Assembly (NCBI RefSeq): GCF_963583255.1
Contig: NC_084810.1
Span: 3,627,751-3,691,750, forward strand
Reading direction: 5' to 3'
Length of the DNA stretch: 64,000 bases
DNA from: Pyrus communis
Lineage: Eukaryota; Streptophyta; Magnoliopsida; Rosales; Rosaceae
Both the position numbers and the translations under genes were made by a program. Below are positions 21,774-33,776 of this stretch, in pieces. Within the stretch, counting starts at the first letter, position 1. Each line of letters begins with the position of its first letter. The notes beneath the pieces were generated by a model that did no database searches, was not told the DNA's origin, and worked only from the letters and a program-made list of their open reading frames with translations.

Positions 21774-23418
21774 CTAACCTTTTGCTTTGAGTTCCACAAG
21801 TTCAATTTGGCAAGTTTTTGATGCCCTTGGGAACTTTGAAAACTCCTGCTCCAACTCCATTTGTTTTTCCATAGGGATACTTCTGGTATAAACTATCACT
21901 TTCTTCAAAACTACACCATGCTCCAGCATGTACTTTGCCACTTCCATCTCATCTGGCCGCCATTTGTATCCTCGTACGGAAATAGACTTCAGGCTTGACA
22001 ACAAACAAATAGGCACAATGCTCGGTGGACACCATTCATGGAGCTTATTCTTGTCATCAGCAGTATAACATTCGACGTTCTAAGCATATTAAAATAAACA
22101 TTAATGAGTTAAAGATATTCTTTGAAAACTGTATACAAGTAACCATGCATATACCACGAGCGTAATTTTTGCTATGTGCTTACATTTTCAAAGACAAGAT
22201 TCTCCAGATTGGGTGAGATCTCGAGCAACTTTATCAATGATTTCCAGGAGCAGCACGTTTTAAGAAGTAGTTCCAAGTGGTTCAAATTATAAAATGTAGG
22301 CAGCAGACGTTGAAATTTAGGATCAGAATCCTACAAGAATGACAAAGAAAATAGATGTATCAAAAAGACTTGATCACAATTTAAAGACGTTCTCAAAAAA
22401 TGTAGCTATGCCATTGATTAATTTCAGCATGTAAACAAGAAGGTCATTGGGGACGAAGAGAAACAACTTAGAGAATACTTACTCTCAAAATTGGAGCTGA
22501 AAGAGAGAGAGACTTAACATTGATAATTCCTGCGAAAAGCCTATGCATGCGAGCAGCATAATCATTGTCGAGGTGATCATTCTGACCTCTCTTATGAATT
22601 TGGACAGCAATCTTGGCTGTGCTTAGGGATTTTTCGTTCTTCAACGCATAGTCCACCAAAAAATTGTCAAAGAGATCCAACTTTTCAAGATGTGGAGCAT
22701 TAATATTAATAGAAACGTAGTTGTTAGAACCACGCCGCAAACATATTCGTAATCTTCTGAGTTTAGGTGCAGAGACAGTGAAGCTCAAGACGAGACGTTC
22801 TTCTCTGGCGATTTTCGAAATAAATCCATCTATAACCAAATCTTCAAGTGCTGGACAACATGAAAAAAGTTTCTTCATTGAGTCAGCATTCGGGCAACAG
22901 ACTGTAACATGGAGGATTTTGAGATGAGGAAAACAATCAGAGTTTGAGGGAATAGCAATAAGATCGAATTGCAGCCTCAGCTTCAAAACCGACAAAGTCT
23001 TGCACTTGAAAAGGCTTTGAGGAAACTCATAAAGCTTCCCTGGATTTGGAAACAAATAAAGAAGGAGCTCAACAACATTACGCCTAAGGGCAGTGCAAAC
23101 CCAATCACGAATACGAGAAAAATAATCATCCACCCCGTAACATACAAGTTCGAACCGCTGAATGCTTGACGATCCACTATGAGAAAGTACTTGATCCACA
23201 AATCCTGCACTACGGCCTTTGTCAGATTCCGGGTTTTGTACATTGAACTTAAGAGTAGGAAAAGAAACCCACACATCCTTCCATCTGTGTGATAAACCGC
23301 TGGTCTTTACAGTCTCGGTTATATCAAGGAAGGAAAGAATGTGACAAAGAATGCCATCTGGTAATCTACTGATCCTATCTTCACTGCACGTTTGACAAGG
23401 CATTGAGTTCGAAACCAT
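21774..23418 (-). CDS. F-box/LRR/FBD protein, gene A
   Basis: Three coding exons on the minus strand: 22483-23418, 22184-22330 and 21774-22079, all in phase, giving 462 residues. The F-box is N-terminal (SEDRISRLPDGILCHILSFL, about residues 11-50); leucine-rich segments follow (FKCKTLSVLKLRL, CCPALEDLVIDG, APKLRRLRI, NLNHLELLLKTC); the last exon encodes the FBD-type C terminus ending FSKFPRASKTCQIELVE. Such proteins are substrate adaptors of SCF E3 ubiquitin ligases; the F-box would bind SKP1-like ASK proteins. The target is unknown. No break was seen. Intron positions match genes B and C, so the three share an ancestor, but A is the most divergent. Confidence 0.9.
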
Positions 23419-24380
23419 TTAAGATGTGCTAGATATGTATATCCTGAAAAATATAAAATGTTAGGTTATTGATCGAAACCTTCTTATGGAGGTGTATTCA
23501 ATTGGGAATTTGAGAGATTTTAATGGATTTATAAATCCATGAATTTTTATGGAGTTTACTGCTTTGTAGAGATTCTATGTAAAATTTTGATTCAATTCCC
23601 TTGAAATCTCATGGGAAGAGGTGAGATTTGTGGATGCTTAAAATACACTACAAAATCTCTCCAATTCCGTCTAATTCCTCAATTTTTTTTAAATTCTCTA
23701 AATTCTAATTCTAATTGAATACACCTGGAAAGTTATAAACTTTTTTAAAATTCTAATTGAATATACCCGGATTTCTAAGAATTTTAATAAACTATCTTAA
23801 AATCCTGATTGAATACACATTGAATATCAGAAAATCACTTAAAATCCTAATTGAATACCTCTAGATTCATTAAAAGAATTAAAATCCCTCAAAATCCCAA
23901 TTGAATGCACCCCCCTTAATCAATATTTAACAATCTAGCTACCCTAGAAATTAAAAGGCAATATCCCAAAGGATTTTCAGTATATATGTTTTAATTAGCT
24001 TTCGATTAAACAGGAGAATTATAAGTGGCAGTATGCACCCATGTTTTCTTTTCGTTTATCTATCTACGTTTCGTTAAACTGTTATCCAAACAGATCAGAA
24101 TGTAGAAAGGAATAAAAAGTTCAGAGTGTAGAAAAAAAACCTGGATATTGTTCTCGATTTGTCGACCCAATATGATTTTAGCTTTTGTGCCCTAATTTGT
24201 TTGCTAGCTGAAAGAGTATGAAAGAATTGAATACATATCACATCGTCGGGCTTATAATAAACTGAAAGTATAAGGAGCAAACCGGATAGAACTTTAAACC
24301 TAACGAAAATCTACAGCCCTAAACACAATTAGGCAGCTGCGTCTCTCATTGCCGCAGATCGCACTACCAGTCTGCACCAT
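23419..24380 (-). other. F-box gene A leader: 25-nt UTR piece, leader intron, upstream noncoding exon
   Basis: On the minus strand, TATTTTTCAG ends at 23444, 25 nt before the ATG, and a donor (CAATATCCAG then GTTTTT) lies at 24140-24141. This predicts an intron of about 700 bp, 23444-24140, and a noncoding exon upstream of it. Genes B and C show the same acceptor position, which supports the model. The intron carries a Tourist-like MITE. Confidence 0.5.
23487..23915. mobile_element. Tourist/Harbinger-like MITE (TTA target duplication)
   Basis: Termini GGAGGTGTATTCAATTGGGA and, reversed from the right, GGGGGGTGCATTCAATTGGGA are inverted repeats, and the element is flanked by TTA on both sides (23484-23486 and 23916-23918). 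The interior repeats AATTGAATAC and AAAATCC phrases. Size 429 bp, no ORF. It sits in the predicted leader intron of F-box gene A. Confidence 0.75.
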
Positions 24381-24938
24381 ATCCATGGTATAACCAATCG
24401 ATTTTTTAAAGGGGTTTGATGGTTTTGTGTTCTTCAAATTCCCTAATATCATAGGGTTTGATGCCCCATCAGATTTAGCTTGTGATCTACCAAAGGGTGA
24501 GGAGAAATTTTGTAGTAATCAAATGAGGAACCAAATCAACTATTTAAATGATATTTGAGGAACACCACAAAGAATAGAAAACCACGAGTTTAATGATATC
24601 TGATATGATTACCATGTTTTGTTGGTTGAAAAAAATATGCATAAAAAATCTTTGTTATCCAAGTAATACATTTTTAATTAGAAAATTATTTAAAAGATAT
24701 TGTCGAATTCTACACAATCTATTAAGATTTACACAATCATACTTTTAGAAATTAGGATTGCAACAAAACCATTTTTTTTAAAGTTTAATTTAATTTAATT
24801 TATCTTTTTTTTACAATTAATCATCTATTATCAGGTAAGGTTGATGAGATCATTTATTTAAGTCATATAACGTAGTTGTTGATGATTAGATTAAAGTTAA
24901 ATTTGGTCTACCTAGCATTATACAACTTCATATTACAT

Positions 24939-25172
24939 TTTTTATTTTTTATTATTTATTTTTTTTTTTTAAAAAGGGGGACAACTAGTGGCAAATCATG
25001 ATTATTCATCCGTTCTGGGGGCCGGAAAGACTCACAAAGGCATTTCAGTCTTCCCTTGGCCACAAGTCTGGGTTCCACATGAGCAGCGGGTTTCGAATCT
25101 AAGGCCTCAAGTTTTTAATTTGAAGAAAGTCTTGCAATCCATCATTTACCATTGGACCACCAGCTCGTGGTT
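24939..25172 (-). mobile_element. tRNA-derived SINE with target duplication
   Basis: Read on minus, the 5' part has GAGCTGGTGGTCCAATGGTA (box-A-like), followed by TTAGATTCGAAACC (box-B-like), and the 3' end is an A-rich tail. The direct repeat ATATTACAT (plus orientation) flanks it at 24930-24938 and 25173-25181. It is a different family from the three-copy SINE. Confidence 0.65.
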
Positions 25173-25384
25173 ATATTACATTACAATTTAACTTTGTCAA
25201 CTTTCACCCACTTGTTCATCAAACAACGGCAATCGACAAAACGCATACCTGCTTTTCGAGGCCACTCTCGTCCTTTTACTGGACTAGGTCTAATTTGATG
25301 AGTTTTAGAGAAAATTGAAGGGAACTGCAGAGCCTCTCAAGGGAGAAAAGATCATATGATTAGCACCATTATCTTGTGTCAAAT

Positions 25385-25530
25385 GAGTAATGTAACATTT
25401 ACTATTTATTTGTATCATAACTTGTACAATCTCTCTAATAGAGGTAGAGCTCGCCAACACATATGAGTCTCATTTCTATTAGAAAGATGATACAAATGAT
25501 GATACAAGTAGATAATAAGAATTGCATTTT
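25385..25530. mobile_element. Small hairpin MITE
   Basis: Left TTTGTATCATAACTTGTAC and right segments rich in TTGTATCAT, read in reverse, form imperfect inverted arms around CTAATAGAGG/CTAATAGAAA. Target duplication not identified. Confidence 0.4.
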
Positions 25531-26821
25531 TTGGCGTCAAATTTAGAACTCCTTGTATAGGTAATCATAAAATATAAAAAATAGTCTACGAATATCCAAT
25601 CGGAATAGTCACCCAGATTAAAGAGATTCTCAATCTCGGTCGTTGGATGAAAGAGATTCTTAATCTTAGTCCATTCTTAATGAACAATACTTAGTTACTT
25701 AAGGATGAGCATGACCTCTTACTCAAAACTCTTTGTGTTCAAATCACATAGTTTTGTACTTATATCAGAACTGTTTATATTATGAAACACATTGTAAAGG
25801 TTATCTCTCTAAAAAATGAATTAAAAATAAAATCGTTTAGTCAATCTATAATAGCAAATACAGAGACTATTCGTAATGCTTTTACCAATTTCGTTCATCT
25901 GTTTTTATACAGTTCGATGATTAAACGATCTTAATTTTAATTGATTATTTGAAGAGACAATCTTTATAGAATGATTTATAATATGAGCGGTTCTAATCAT
26001 AAACGTAAAATTCTATGAGTCGACAACGAGCAGTTTTGAGTAAAAACTCCTACTCATCTTTTGAGTAGTCAAGTATTGTTCATTCTTAATTCGTCACTAA
26101 ACTTCATACTGGTGAGGTCTTGAGCTTCTGTTGTGCTTATTTTATTTATTTATTTATTTAATTTTTTTTAAGATTAACCTTTATTTTTATTAGTCTATTG
26201 ATTCAAATTCCTAACTTATATACTTTTGGATAATACATGTGTTCTTCATGTGGGGGAATCCAGGAATGCACATATTCCATCATTTGTGAATAATGTATCT
26301 TCACCATATAAACTTTGTAAATAGAACCATTCAATTTATAAATCTTCATTTGAATATCATTCATATAAAAAAATTAATCAATCAAAGATCGTTCATCATG
26401 AATATGTTACCTGGTACTCGCACCTTCAATTTGTTTTATAAATTTGGATGACTAAACGTTCTTTTATTCAAATAATTTTTTAAAGATGATCTTCAAATAA
26501 ATATTATAATTCAAATTATGAAAATATATATGGTGAAATATACATTATTCAGGAATAAGTTAAGTCCTCATGCTTCTATTAATTTACACATGAGTATAGG
26601 AAGTGTACTATATTGTTTTAATCAACTAGACTAAGTTAGTCCACATACTTCTATCAATTTACACAGGCCAACAGGAAAGTTGATGGGATCTAATGAGAAG
26701 GAGTACATTGGCTATTTGAAAATAGTTTTCCACCAAAAAACAAAATAGAAGAGGAGGAAGAAACTCAAGTATATATAACTTTAATAGAAAATAATGCATC
26801 CATTTCTAACAAATTCAACAA

Positions 26822-26969
26822 GGGTTGTGATATCCCCACATTCCTTTTTACTTCTCACAAACTTCTTATTAATTTCTTTCATTTTATCCTCTTCAATTCA
26901 TTCAATTCGACGATTGGAAATTAAGAGGGTGTGTGAGAAGTAAAAAAGAATGTGTAGATAGTACACACC
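26822..26969. mobile_element. MITE (Mutator-like, perfect 9-bp target duplication)
   Basis: Inverted arms contain CACATTC, TTTTTACTTCTCACA and partners; the left end starts GGGTTGTGATATCC and the right end is GTACACACC. A perfect 9-bp duplication ATTCAACAA flanks it at 26813-26821 and 26970-26978. A similar terminus (GGGGTGTGATATCC) appears at the very end of the window. Confidence 0.8.
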
Positions 26970-27212
26970 ATTCAACAATTGAGATACAAGGTTGTCAACT
27001 GGCGAAGCATCGCATAAGTGCATGACGAAAATAGATATTGTCTCCTAAGTTAAAGGCAAATATGTTCCCAAAATATTAGTCCTCCAAAATTAACGATGCT
27101 AAACAGAAAACATAAAGAAAGTTAAAAACAGGTGCAGATAAATTCATGGTTTACAACAAAGAAAGGCAAAGGACCCATTCCTCGAAAATGGAATCATATA
27201 AAAACCTAGATG

Positions 27213-28892
27213 TCATTTCTCCAGGAAATCAATTTGACAAGTCGTCGAACCCTTTGAGAACATTGAAATATCTTGACATAGCTTCATCTTGTGATCTGCA
27301 CGAACGGCACTCGTATAAAATGTCACCTTATCCAGGACTTTACCGTGCTTCAACAAGTACTTTGTCACTTCCATCTCATCATGCCGCCCCTCGATTCCCT
27401 GTATGGATATAGTCTTCAAGTATGACGACAAGCAAACAGGCACAAACTCAGGTGAAACCCATTCACGTACCGAGTCCTCCAAGGGATGATCCGCCTTACA
27501 TTTCTTGTTCTAAAGATTATTACAAAAAATAACGAGTGAAGTTGAAATGTTCAAAAAATTCAACACCCTTATTTACCATTCATTTAGATTTTAGAGCAAA
27601 GGTAAATCCACAAATACTTACAGTTGTGAAATCAAGATATTCCAGATGGGGCGACATATTGAGCAGATCTATGAGAGCTTTCCAGTTGCAGCAAGTGTCA
27701 AGAAGTAACTCCAAGTGGTTCAAACGATTCAGTTTAGGGAAGGGGAAATTATCTTCAGTGTAACAGCCAGGATCCTACAGTAATCATGAAGTATTAGAGG
27801 GCAATCCAATATTTCATGAAAATTTAAATTCCAGCAAGTTGAAAGGCTATCAAACACTAATAAGGGAATAAGTTGAAGTTACAGAAAACTTACCCCAAAA
27901 ATTGGAGCTGAAAGTGACAGAAATTTCACATTTTTAATTCCGGCAAAAAGCTTCTGCAGACGATAATCCCAACCAAGTTCATAGTCATCGTGCCCAGACT
28001 TGTGCACATCTTCGAGATTAATGTTTGCTTTGCTCAGTTCATTTGCCTTGAAGCAATAGTTTGCAAAAAAGTCTTCCTCGAGATCAAAAGTTTCAAGATT
28101 TGGAGCACTGACATAGAAAGAAATATTGGACCCAGTTTCTTCCCACGGTTCGTCTTTGACCACATATATTTTGAGTCTTTTCAGTTTAGGTGCAGAGATA
28201 TTAAAATTCAAAACTTTACGAACTGCAACAAGTCCATCTATGATTAAATCTTCGAGTGCAGGGCAAGAATAAAAGAGCGACTTCATTGAGTGAGCATCAG
28301 GATTGCGGATTCTGGCATGGAAGAACTTCAGATTTGGGAAACAACCTGAAGTAGGAGTAAAGGTAACATTCGATTCCAGCCAAAGCTTCAAAACCACCAA
28401 TGTCTTGCACGTGAAAAGGTTATCGGGCAACTTAAACGGGTCGCTTAAAGAATGAAGAACAAGTTCGAGTTCAACAACCTTAAGCCTAATGGCAGTGCAA
28501 ATCCAATCTTCAACACTAGGATAATTCTCCACTCCAGCACAAGAGAGACGGAATGTATGAATGTCAGATGAGCCACGAATGCCGAGTGCACGATCCACAA
28601 ACTCCGCAAAACCACGATCTGGGTGGGATCTATGAGTGAAGAGGCGACGACCCACAAACTCAGCGAAACTGGGGCTAACTGAATTCAATGCTCTTTGCGA
28701 GCTCTTATCATAAAGCTCTAGAGTGGGAATAGGAGCCCACACATACCTCCATCTCGGTGATAAAACACTGGTCTTTACAGCTTCTTTTGTTGGAAGGAGG
28801 GAAAGGATGAGGCAAAGAATTTCATTTGGTAAACTACTGATCCTATCTCCATTGCATGCATTGGGAAGCTTTGACTTTGAGTTGGTACCCAT
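27213..28892 (-). CDS. F-box/LRR/FBD protein, gene B
   Basis: Coding exons 27894-28892, 27622-27774 and 27213-27509, all phase 0, for 482 residues. The F-box is at about residues 15-52 (DRISSLPNEILCLILSLLPT). A partly duplicated SFAEFV/GFAEFVDRALGIRGSS stretch follows, then leucine-rich segments (FTCKTLVVLKLWLESN, SCPALEDLIIDGL, APKLKRLKIYV, LNRLNHLELLLDTCCNW) and a C-terminal FBD region ending FSKGSTTCQIDFLEK. Probable SCF E3 substrate adaptor with unknown target. Exon 2 and 3 lengths (153 and 297 bp) equal those of gene C, its closest relative here. No disruption seen. Confidence 0.92.
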
Positions 28893-30330
28893 TTACAAAA
28901 TGATACGTTTGCTGAAAAAACGTACAAAATACGTTGAATAGATGACACTATATAAGACTTGGCGCAATGCTTTTTAGTTTTTCTAGCATCCGAACTGAAA
29001 ATAGAAACTAAAACAAGTAAAATGATAAAAGATAGATACATGGGGCTATTAGCTTAAGTGCTCATAATGTTACAACTTACACCTAAAGTTTGGCATTTAA
29101 ATCTTGCCTCTCGTAAATTCACTTGTATAAAAAAAAAGATAGATCTAAAACATATAACAACTTTTAGACCGCCTCTTTGAAGAATTCTCATAAAAATACA
29201 TAATAGAATAAAGAATCTTACAACAAAAAGTTAACTAAAAAGATAATTGGAAAGCAGAAAATAAAATACTAGATATATTAGTTAAAACAAACAAAAGATA
29301 AAGATAGATTCATAATATATAACAAACATTCAGGTTGCTTAAGCTTAGGTTTCTAGGACAAAGATTAATATTAAAATTTTTAATAAAGAAAGACAAGCTA
29401 TGACTCTAGATCTAGTTTTATAGCGCCGATTAAATTTGTTTGGTTGCTAAACAACATGAATGGTACTATATATCTTTTATGTTATTTATTTTCTCCTTAA
29501 AGTGTTGATCCCCAATAGCAAGACATTATACATGCATGTCAGTTGTGGCGAAAATATAGAGGATCTGAAAACACGATGATATAGACAAAAATATATGTAA
29601 TTCATTTCTTAAAGAAAATGCTAAAATAGTAAAAATGAGTGCTACTATGCCCACCAACTGTTCCTATTTTTCCACCCAATATACGACATTTAAAAAATAA
29701 AAAACAAACAAACATATGACATACCAACCCACCAACATCAATATAGCAACCTAGCCCAACACGGTGACAACACCCCCATTATATTCAAAATTCCGTATCA
29801 AACCAAAAACGGCGGAGAATTTGAACTCCCCCGCCCCCCCCCGGGGCGGCGCCCCCTTCGCTCCTATGTTATTTGGTCCTTTTGACTAAGAATTCCTCTC
29901 ACGAATTCAAATCTAAGCTTTCCTTAGGTTTTTCAAAGCATCCAAATTGAGAATGATGTAGGATATCACTAAATAGATAGATCAAGAACATATAACAACT
30001 TTCAAGCCACTTCCATTTAGCTTCATCATGAAAAATATATAATAGAACAAAGAATTCAAGAACAAAAAGTTATTTGAAAAGGGAAAAAAAATACCAGATA
30101 TATCTCTAGAGAAGAATTTGAGAATTCAACTTATGTTCCTTAGATAAAGGGTAAATAGAGAAGATTTTGTTTGAGTAAAAGTAGAGAAGTTATTCAAAGA
30201 GGAAAAAGTACCTGATATGGCTCTAGATCTAGTTTTATGGCATCGGACAGTTGATAAACCTTGTTTAGTTGCTGAGAAACAACTTGAAGAGAAAAGAAGA
30301 TGAAAAGTTGGGCACTTATTTTCTCCTTGA
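28893..30330 (-). other. F-box gene B leader: UTR piece, leader intron of about 1.3 kb, upstream noncoding exon
   Basis: The acceptor CGTTTTTTCAG ends at 28912, 19 nt before the ATG. A donor after GAGCCATATCAG lies at 30211-30212, giving intron 28912-30211. The exon end matches gene C's leader exon (GAGCAATATCAG then GTATT). The leader-exon motif CTAGATCTAG also recurs around 29410, and a related CTCTAGAGATATATCTGG around 30100, so the region was duplicated locally. A short GC-rich run (29827-29860) interrupts otherwise AT-rich sequence. Confidence 0.55.
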
Positions 30331-30610
30331 AGTGTTGATCATGACTAGCAAAGTATTATATATCAGTTATGACGGAAATACCAAGGGTATAAAAACACGG
30401 AGATATATATGGGATATATGTAATTCATTTCTAAAAAAAAATGCTGATAAATAATTAAAAATTAGTGGTACTACGCTCACCAACTTTTTCTATTTTCCAC
30501 CCACCTTAGCCCATCTCAAATGGTACTCCAAAGAGCCCAATGTAGCCTATTTTGAACAAAAAAAATCCAAGGCTAAAGGGCTGGAGTGCGAGACATTTTT
30601 AACCAGCTTA

Positions 30611-31940
30611 GACCAACTCCAATTGTTGGGTTAAAACTTATTTTTTGAGCCAAATTTAGTCCAGAAAATGAGTCAAGGTTAGTGGATGAGACTTAGTTTT
30701 TGACATTGTCAACCACTTGCGGAAAGACCAACGACTATTTATTTGGATCGGACAACCCACGTCGTTAGACTTGTCACATCCCGGCCCGGGGCTCAACTCT
30801 ACCGTAGCACAATATTGTCCGCTTTTGGCCCCGACCACGCCCTCACAGTTTTGTTTCTGGGAACTCACATGAGAACTTCCCAGTGGGTCACCCATCCTGG
30901 GATTGCTCTCACGCGAACTTGCTCAACCTCAGAGATCCTACGGAGCCCAAAGCCAGTGAGCTCCCAAAAGACCTCGTGCTAGGTAGAGATGAGAATATAT
31001 ACATGTAAAGCTTACAAGATCCACTCCTCTAGGCGATGTGAGATCTCACAATCCATCCCCTTTAGGGGCCCGACGTCCTCGTCGGCACACTTCCGGCCAA
31101 GGATTAGCTTTAATACCAAATTGTCACATCCCGGCCCGGGCCCCCACCACATCCTAGGCTCAACTCCACCGTAGTATGATATTATCCGCTTTGGGCCCCA
31201 ACCACGCCCTCACAGTTTTGTTTTTGGGAACTCACATGAGAACTTCCGAGTCAGTCACCCATTCTGGGATTGCTCTCGTGCGAACTCGCTTAACTTCGGA
31301 GTTCCTACGGAACCTGAAGCCAGTGAGCTCTTAAAAGGCTTCGTGCTAGGTAGATATGAGAATGTATACATATAAGGCTTATAGGATCCACTCCCCTGGG
31401 CGATATAGGATCTCACAAGACTGCTTATTCAACCAACGACCCAAATTCATTTTTTTAAAATCAAATTTATAAATACATTAAATCTAACGGTTGAGATCAA
31501 ATATGAACAAATTTAATGGTAATAAGAAGATCTAACAACTCAAAATTAAATTCAACTGCTAAAACAATTAAAAATTGATTTAAATCACAATTCACAAAAA
31601 AAACTCTATAAATATCTATATATTTGTTCAAGCATAATGCAAATACACTTTTGTCAAACAATTCTTCCTTTTTTTCTTTCTACCTACCTATGTATTTGTG
31701 TTTAAAAACATGGTAGGTTGTGTGGTTTTTCATATTGTTTCATGTGGTGCATATGTACAAGAATGAGATAGGCTTAATGATTTTTCATTATTAATCGTAA
31801 CTTTAGCCTAAATTCATTTTTTAATAATTTCGGACTAAATTTTTAAGTCAAAACCATTGAAAGTGAAAAACTATTTTTGGTTTAGAACCTAAAGTTTCTA
31901 GGCTAAAAATTTATATTATAACCCCAACCATTGGAGTTAA
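30611..31940. mobile_element. Old MITE carrying a nested Cassandra insertion
   Basis: The left end has ACTCCAATTGTTGGGTTA and the right end, reversed, AACTCCAATGGTTGGGGTTA; both continue with related inverted sequence (TTTTGAGCC versus TTTTTAGCC). The inner part is split by the TRIM listed next. Outer target duplication not resolved. Confidence 0.55.
30772..31417 (-). mobile_element. Cassandra TRIM retrotransposon, complete, with 5S rRNA-derived LTRs
   Basis: Read on minus: 5' LTR 31122-31417, a primer-binding site right after it (TTTGGTATTAAAGC, initiator-tRNA-Met type), a short noncoding middle, a purine tract AAAGGGGATGGA, then 3' LTR 30772-31050. LTRs start TGTGAGATC and end GATGTGACA. 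Each contains a 5S rRNA-like block including AGGATGGGTGACC and GAAGTTAAGCGAG, the hallmark of Cassandra. The 5-bp duplication AGACT flanks both sides (30767-30771 and 31418-31422). No proteins are encoded; mobility depends on other elements. Confidence 0.92.
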
Positions 31941-32291
31941 TTTTAGTATTCTAGTCTATAACTGTTCACGAGGAGAAATTTTTCATTGTGACGGGAACAT
32001 GAGTGGTACACCACATGTTTTAATATAAGTAGTGGGAAATTTTATTTTGTAAGTTATAAACTTTTTAACACACATATCCCACCATTTGTATAGTGACACG
32101 TGGTGTACCTGAAACAAAAAAAATAGAATGCTGCCAAGTTGGACTACTTTGGTGTGGGACAATGCACTAGATATCATGCACCTGAAACAAAATAAAACTC
32201 CCAAATTTCAAGGTTTGCTAGAAGTTAGACGGTCCAACACAAAAGCTACCTCAGTTGTGAGAAAGCATTTGCTTATAATAGTTTCGCGACA

Positions 32292-33117
32292 TATTCTCTC
32301 ATTCCGTGAGAGCGTTTCTCTCCTTTTGTGAAAGAGTCTTTCCTTCTTTTGGTGAGGGTTTCCCGATTGACCATACTCTTCGGCGCTAACTCTAGCTTCG
32401 GCTGAAGTTAGTTACCCATTTTCCCCTCCTTTTGTTCTCTCCTCTTTTCCCCTTCTCTACCGTGCCTTTTTTCCTTTTTTCTTCCTTCTCTTTTTCTTTT
32501 CGCTTCTCCCGATGTTCCTCCCAAATTTTACCTTTGGCCTGCCCTGTTCTTCTTTTCCCGTTGGTATCCCTCTCCCTATCTCTCCCCCAGTCTGATCTTC
32601 AACCTCTATTTTCTTTCCTCTTGAGTTCGTGTGTAGAGCAAGGACGTTTTCCCTAGCTCAGGTGTTTCCAACACCACCACGATCTCTTTGCAGTCTGTCA
32701 TTTTCAACAGTGTTGCTCGTGGGTTTCCCCGAGCTTCTTCTTGGTGGTTGGCTAATCCTTCTTTGATGCCGACTATCTCTTGTTCTTAGCTGGGATCTGG
32801 GTGCTGTTCGGGTTTGGCGGTGGTGTTGGCGGCGGCAGTGCTAAGTGGCAAAGGATGTTTCAGTTGGCTGACCTCACTCTCTGGCGGTGGAGGAGCATTC
32901 CGTAGAAGGTTCTCGGATGTTGTGGACTGTTGTGTGTTTTTGGCCTTCTTTTTGTTTTTTCTTTTGGTTTGGGCCCATTTCTGGTTATGTATATTTGTTC
33001 GTTGGGCCTGTGGTTTGTTTGTACTTTTGAGTTTGTTAGTGAATAAAGTTGAGGGAGTTTGTCTGTATCTTTGCTGCAGTCAAACTTTTTCCAAAATAAT
33101 AATAATAATAATAGTAG
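32292..33117 (+). mobile_element. LINE-like or retroposed element ending in (AAT)n
   Basis: CT-rich 5' part, G/T-rich 3' part ending AGTTGAGGGAGTTTGTCTG and an AATAATAAT tail. An imperfect direct repeat, TAGTTTCGCGACATAT on the left (from 32279) and TAGTTTCGTGACACAT on the right (from 33118), may be a target duplication. No reverse transcriptase remains; ORFs at 32432-32656 and 32814-33128 are low-complexity. Could be a 5' UTR/3' UTR fused LINE derivative or a processed transcript. Confidence 0.4.
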
Positions 33118-33162
33118 TAGTTTCGTGACACATCTTTTGCTTTGAACTTTTGTTTTTGGGTG

Positions 33163-33329
33163 GCCACTTAGTACTACGGTCTAGTGGTATTCATTTTCAT
33201 AAATAAGTGAGAGATCTTAGATTCGATTTCGTCAAAAGCGAGTTTGAACCATATTATTGCATGCTCATTGTGATGCTTAGCCCACTTTCCACCCCCTTAG
33301 TGTTAGATAATATAGTTTGTTAAAAAAAA
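33163..33329 (+). mobile_element. tRNA-like SINE, copy 2 of 3
   Basis: Begins GCCACTTAGTACTACGG, with GTCTAGTGGTATTC, then TTAGATTCGATTTCG (box-B-like), then GCTTAGCCCACTTTCC and an A-run tail. Same order and spacing as the copies at 2016 and 43989. No clear target duplication. Confidence 0.6.
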
Positions 33330-33632
33330 ATATGCTTGAATGCTTTCAATGGTCTAGGAAATAGATAGGAGAAAAAGAAAATGAGAAAAATAAATGGCGT
33401 TATTAAGTAATAAGGTAATTAATAGATTAGTTTTAATGGTACAATATTATATTTAAATAGGTATACACTTACATAGTTACATGGGAAAATGACCGCAAGT
33501 TTTCCAATCGAATATCTTGTGTGCTTTATTTCTCCGATCCAAGCATCAAAACATGAAAAGTTCTCAAATATCTCATAATAAAGACTAAACATGTGAATGT
33601 CTAACGAGCCATACGAGATCTAGATGTGGAAT

Positions 33633-33740
33633 TGTTGAATATTTCAAGAATATATTCATATATTTGTTGGCTGAAAAGTTGGGTATTTGCCCAACCGTTG
33701 CTTCTCTTCGAGTGAAGCATTGCAACATATGACATACTAA

Positions 33741-33776
<36 letters not shown>

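Larger units (their letters stand above)
24381..27212. other. Gene-free interval with three small transposons
   Basis: No gene recognised. Contains a SINE, a small hairpin MITE and a 148-bp MITE listed separately; the remainder is AT-rich. The last part probably includes the 3' UTR of F-box gene B. Confidence 0.5.
30331..32291. other. Transposon-rich interval upstream of F-box gene B
   Basis: Holds an old MITE whose halves are separated by a Cassandra element, plus AT-rich filler. ORFs over 30656-31174 are translations of the Cassandra LTRs and not genes. Confidence 0.6.

Noticed and set aside
30656..31174. ORFs and 5S-like sequences as possible 5S rRNA genes or proteins
   Set aside because: The 5S resemblance lies in both LTRs of a Cassandra element with target duplications, so these are not rRNA genes.
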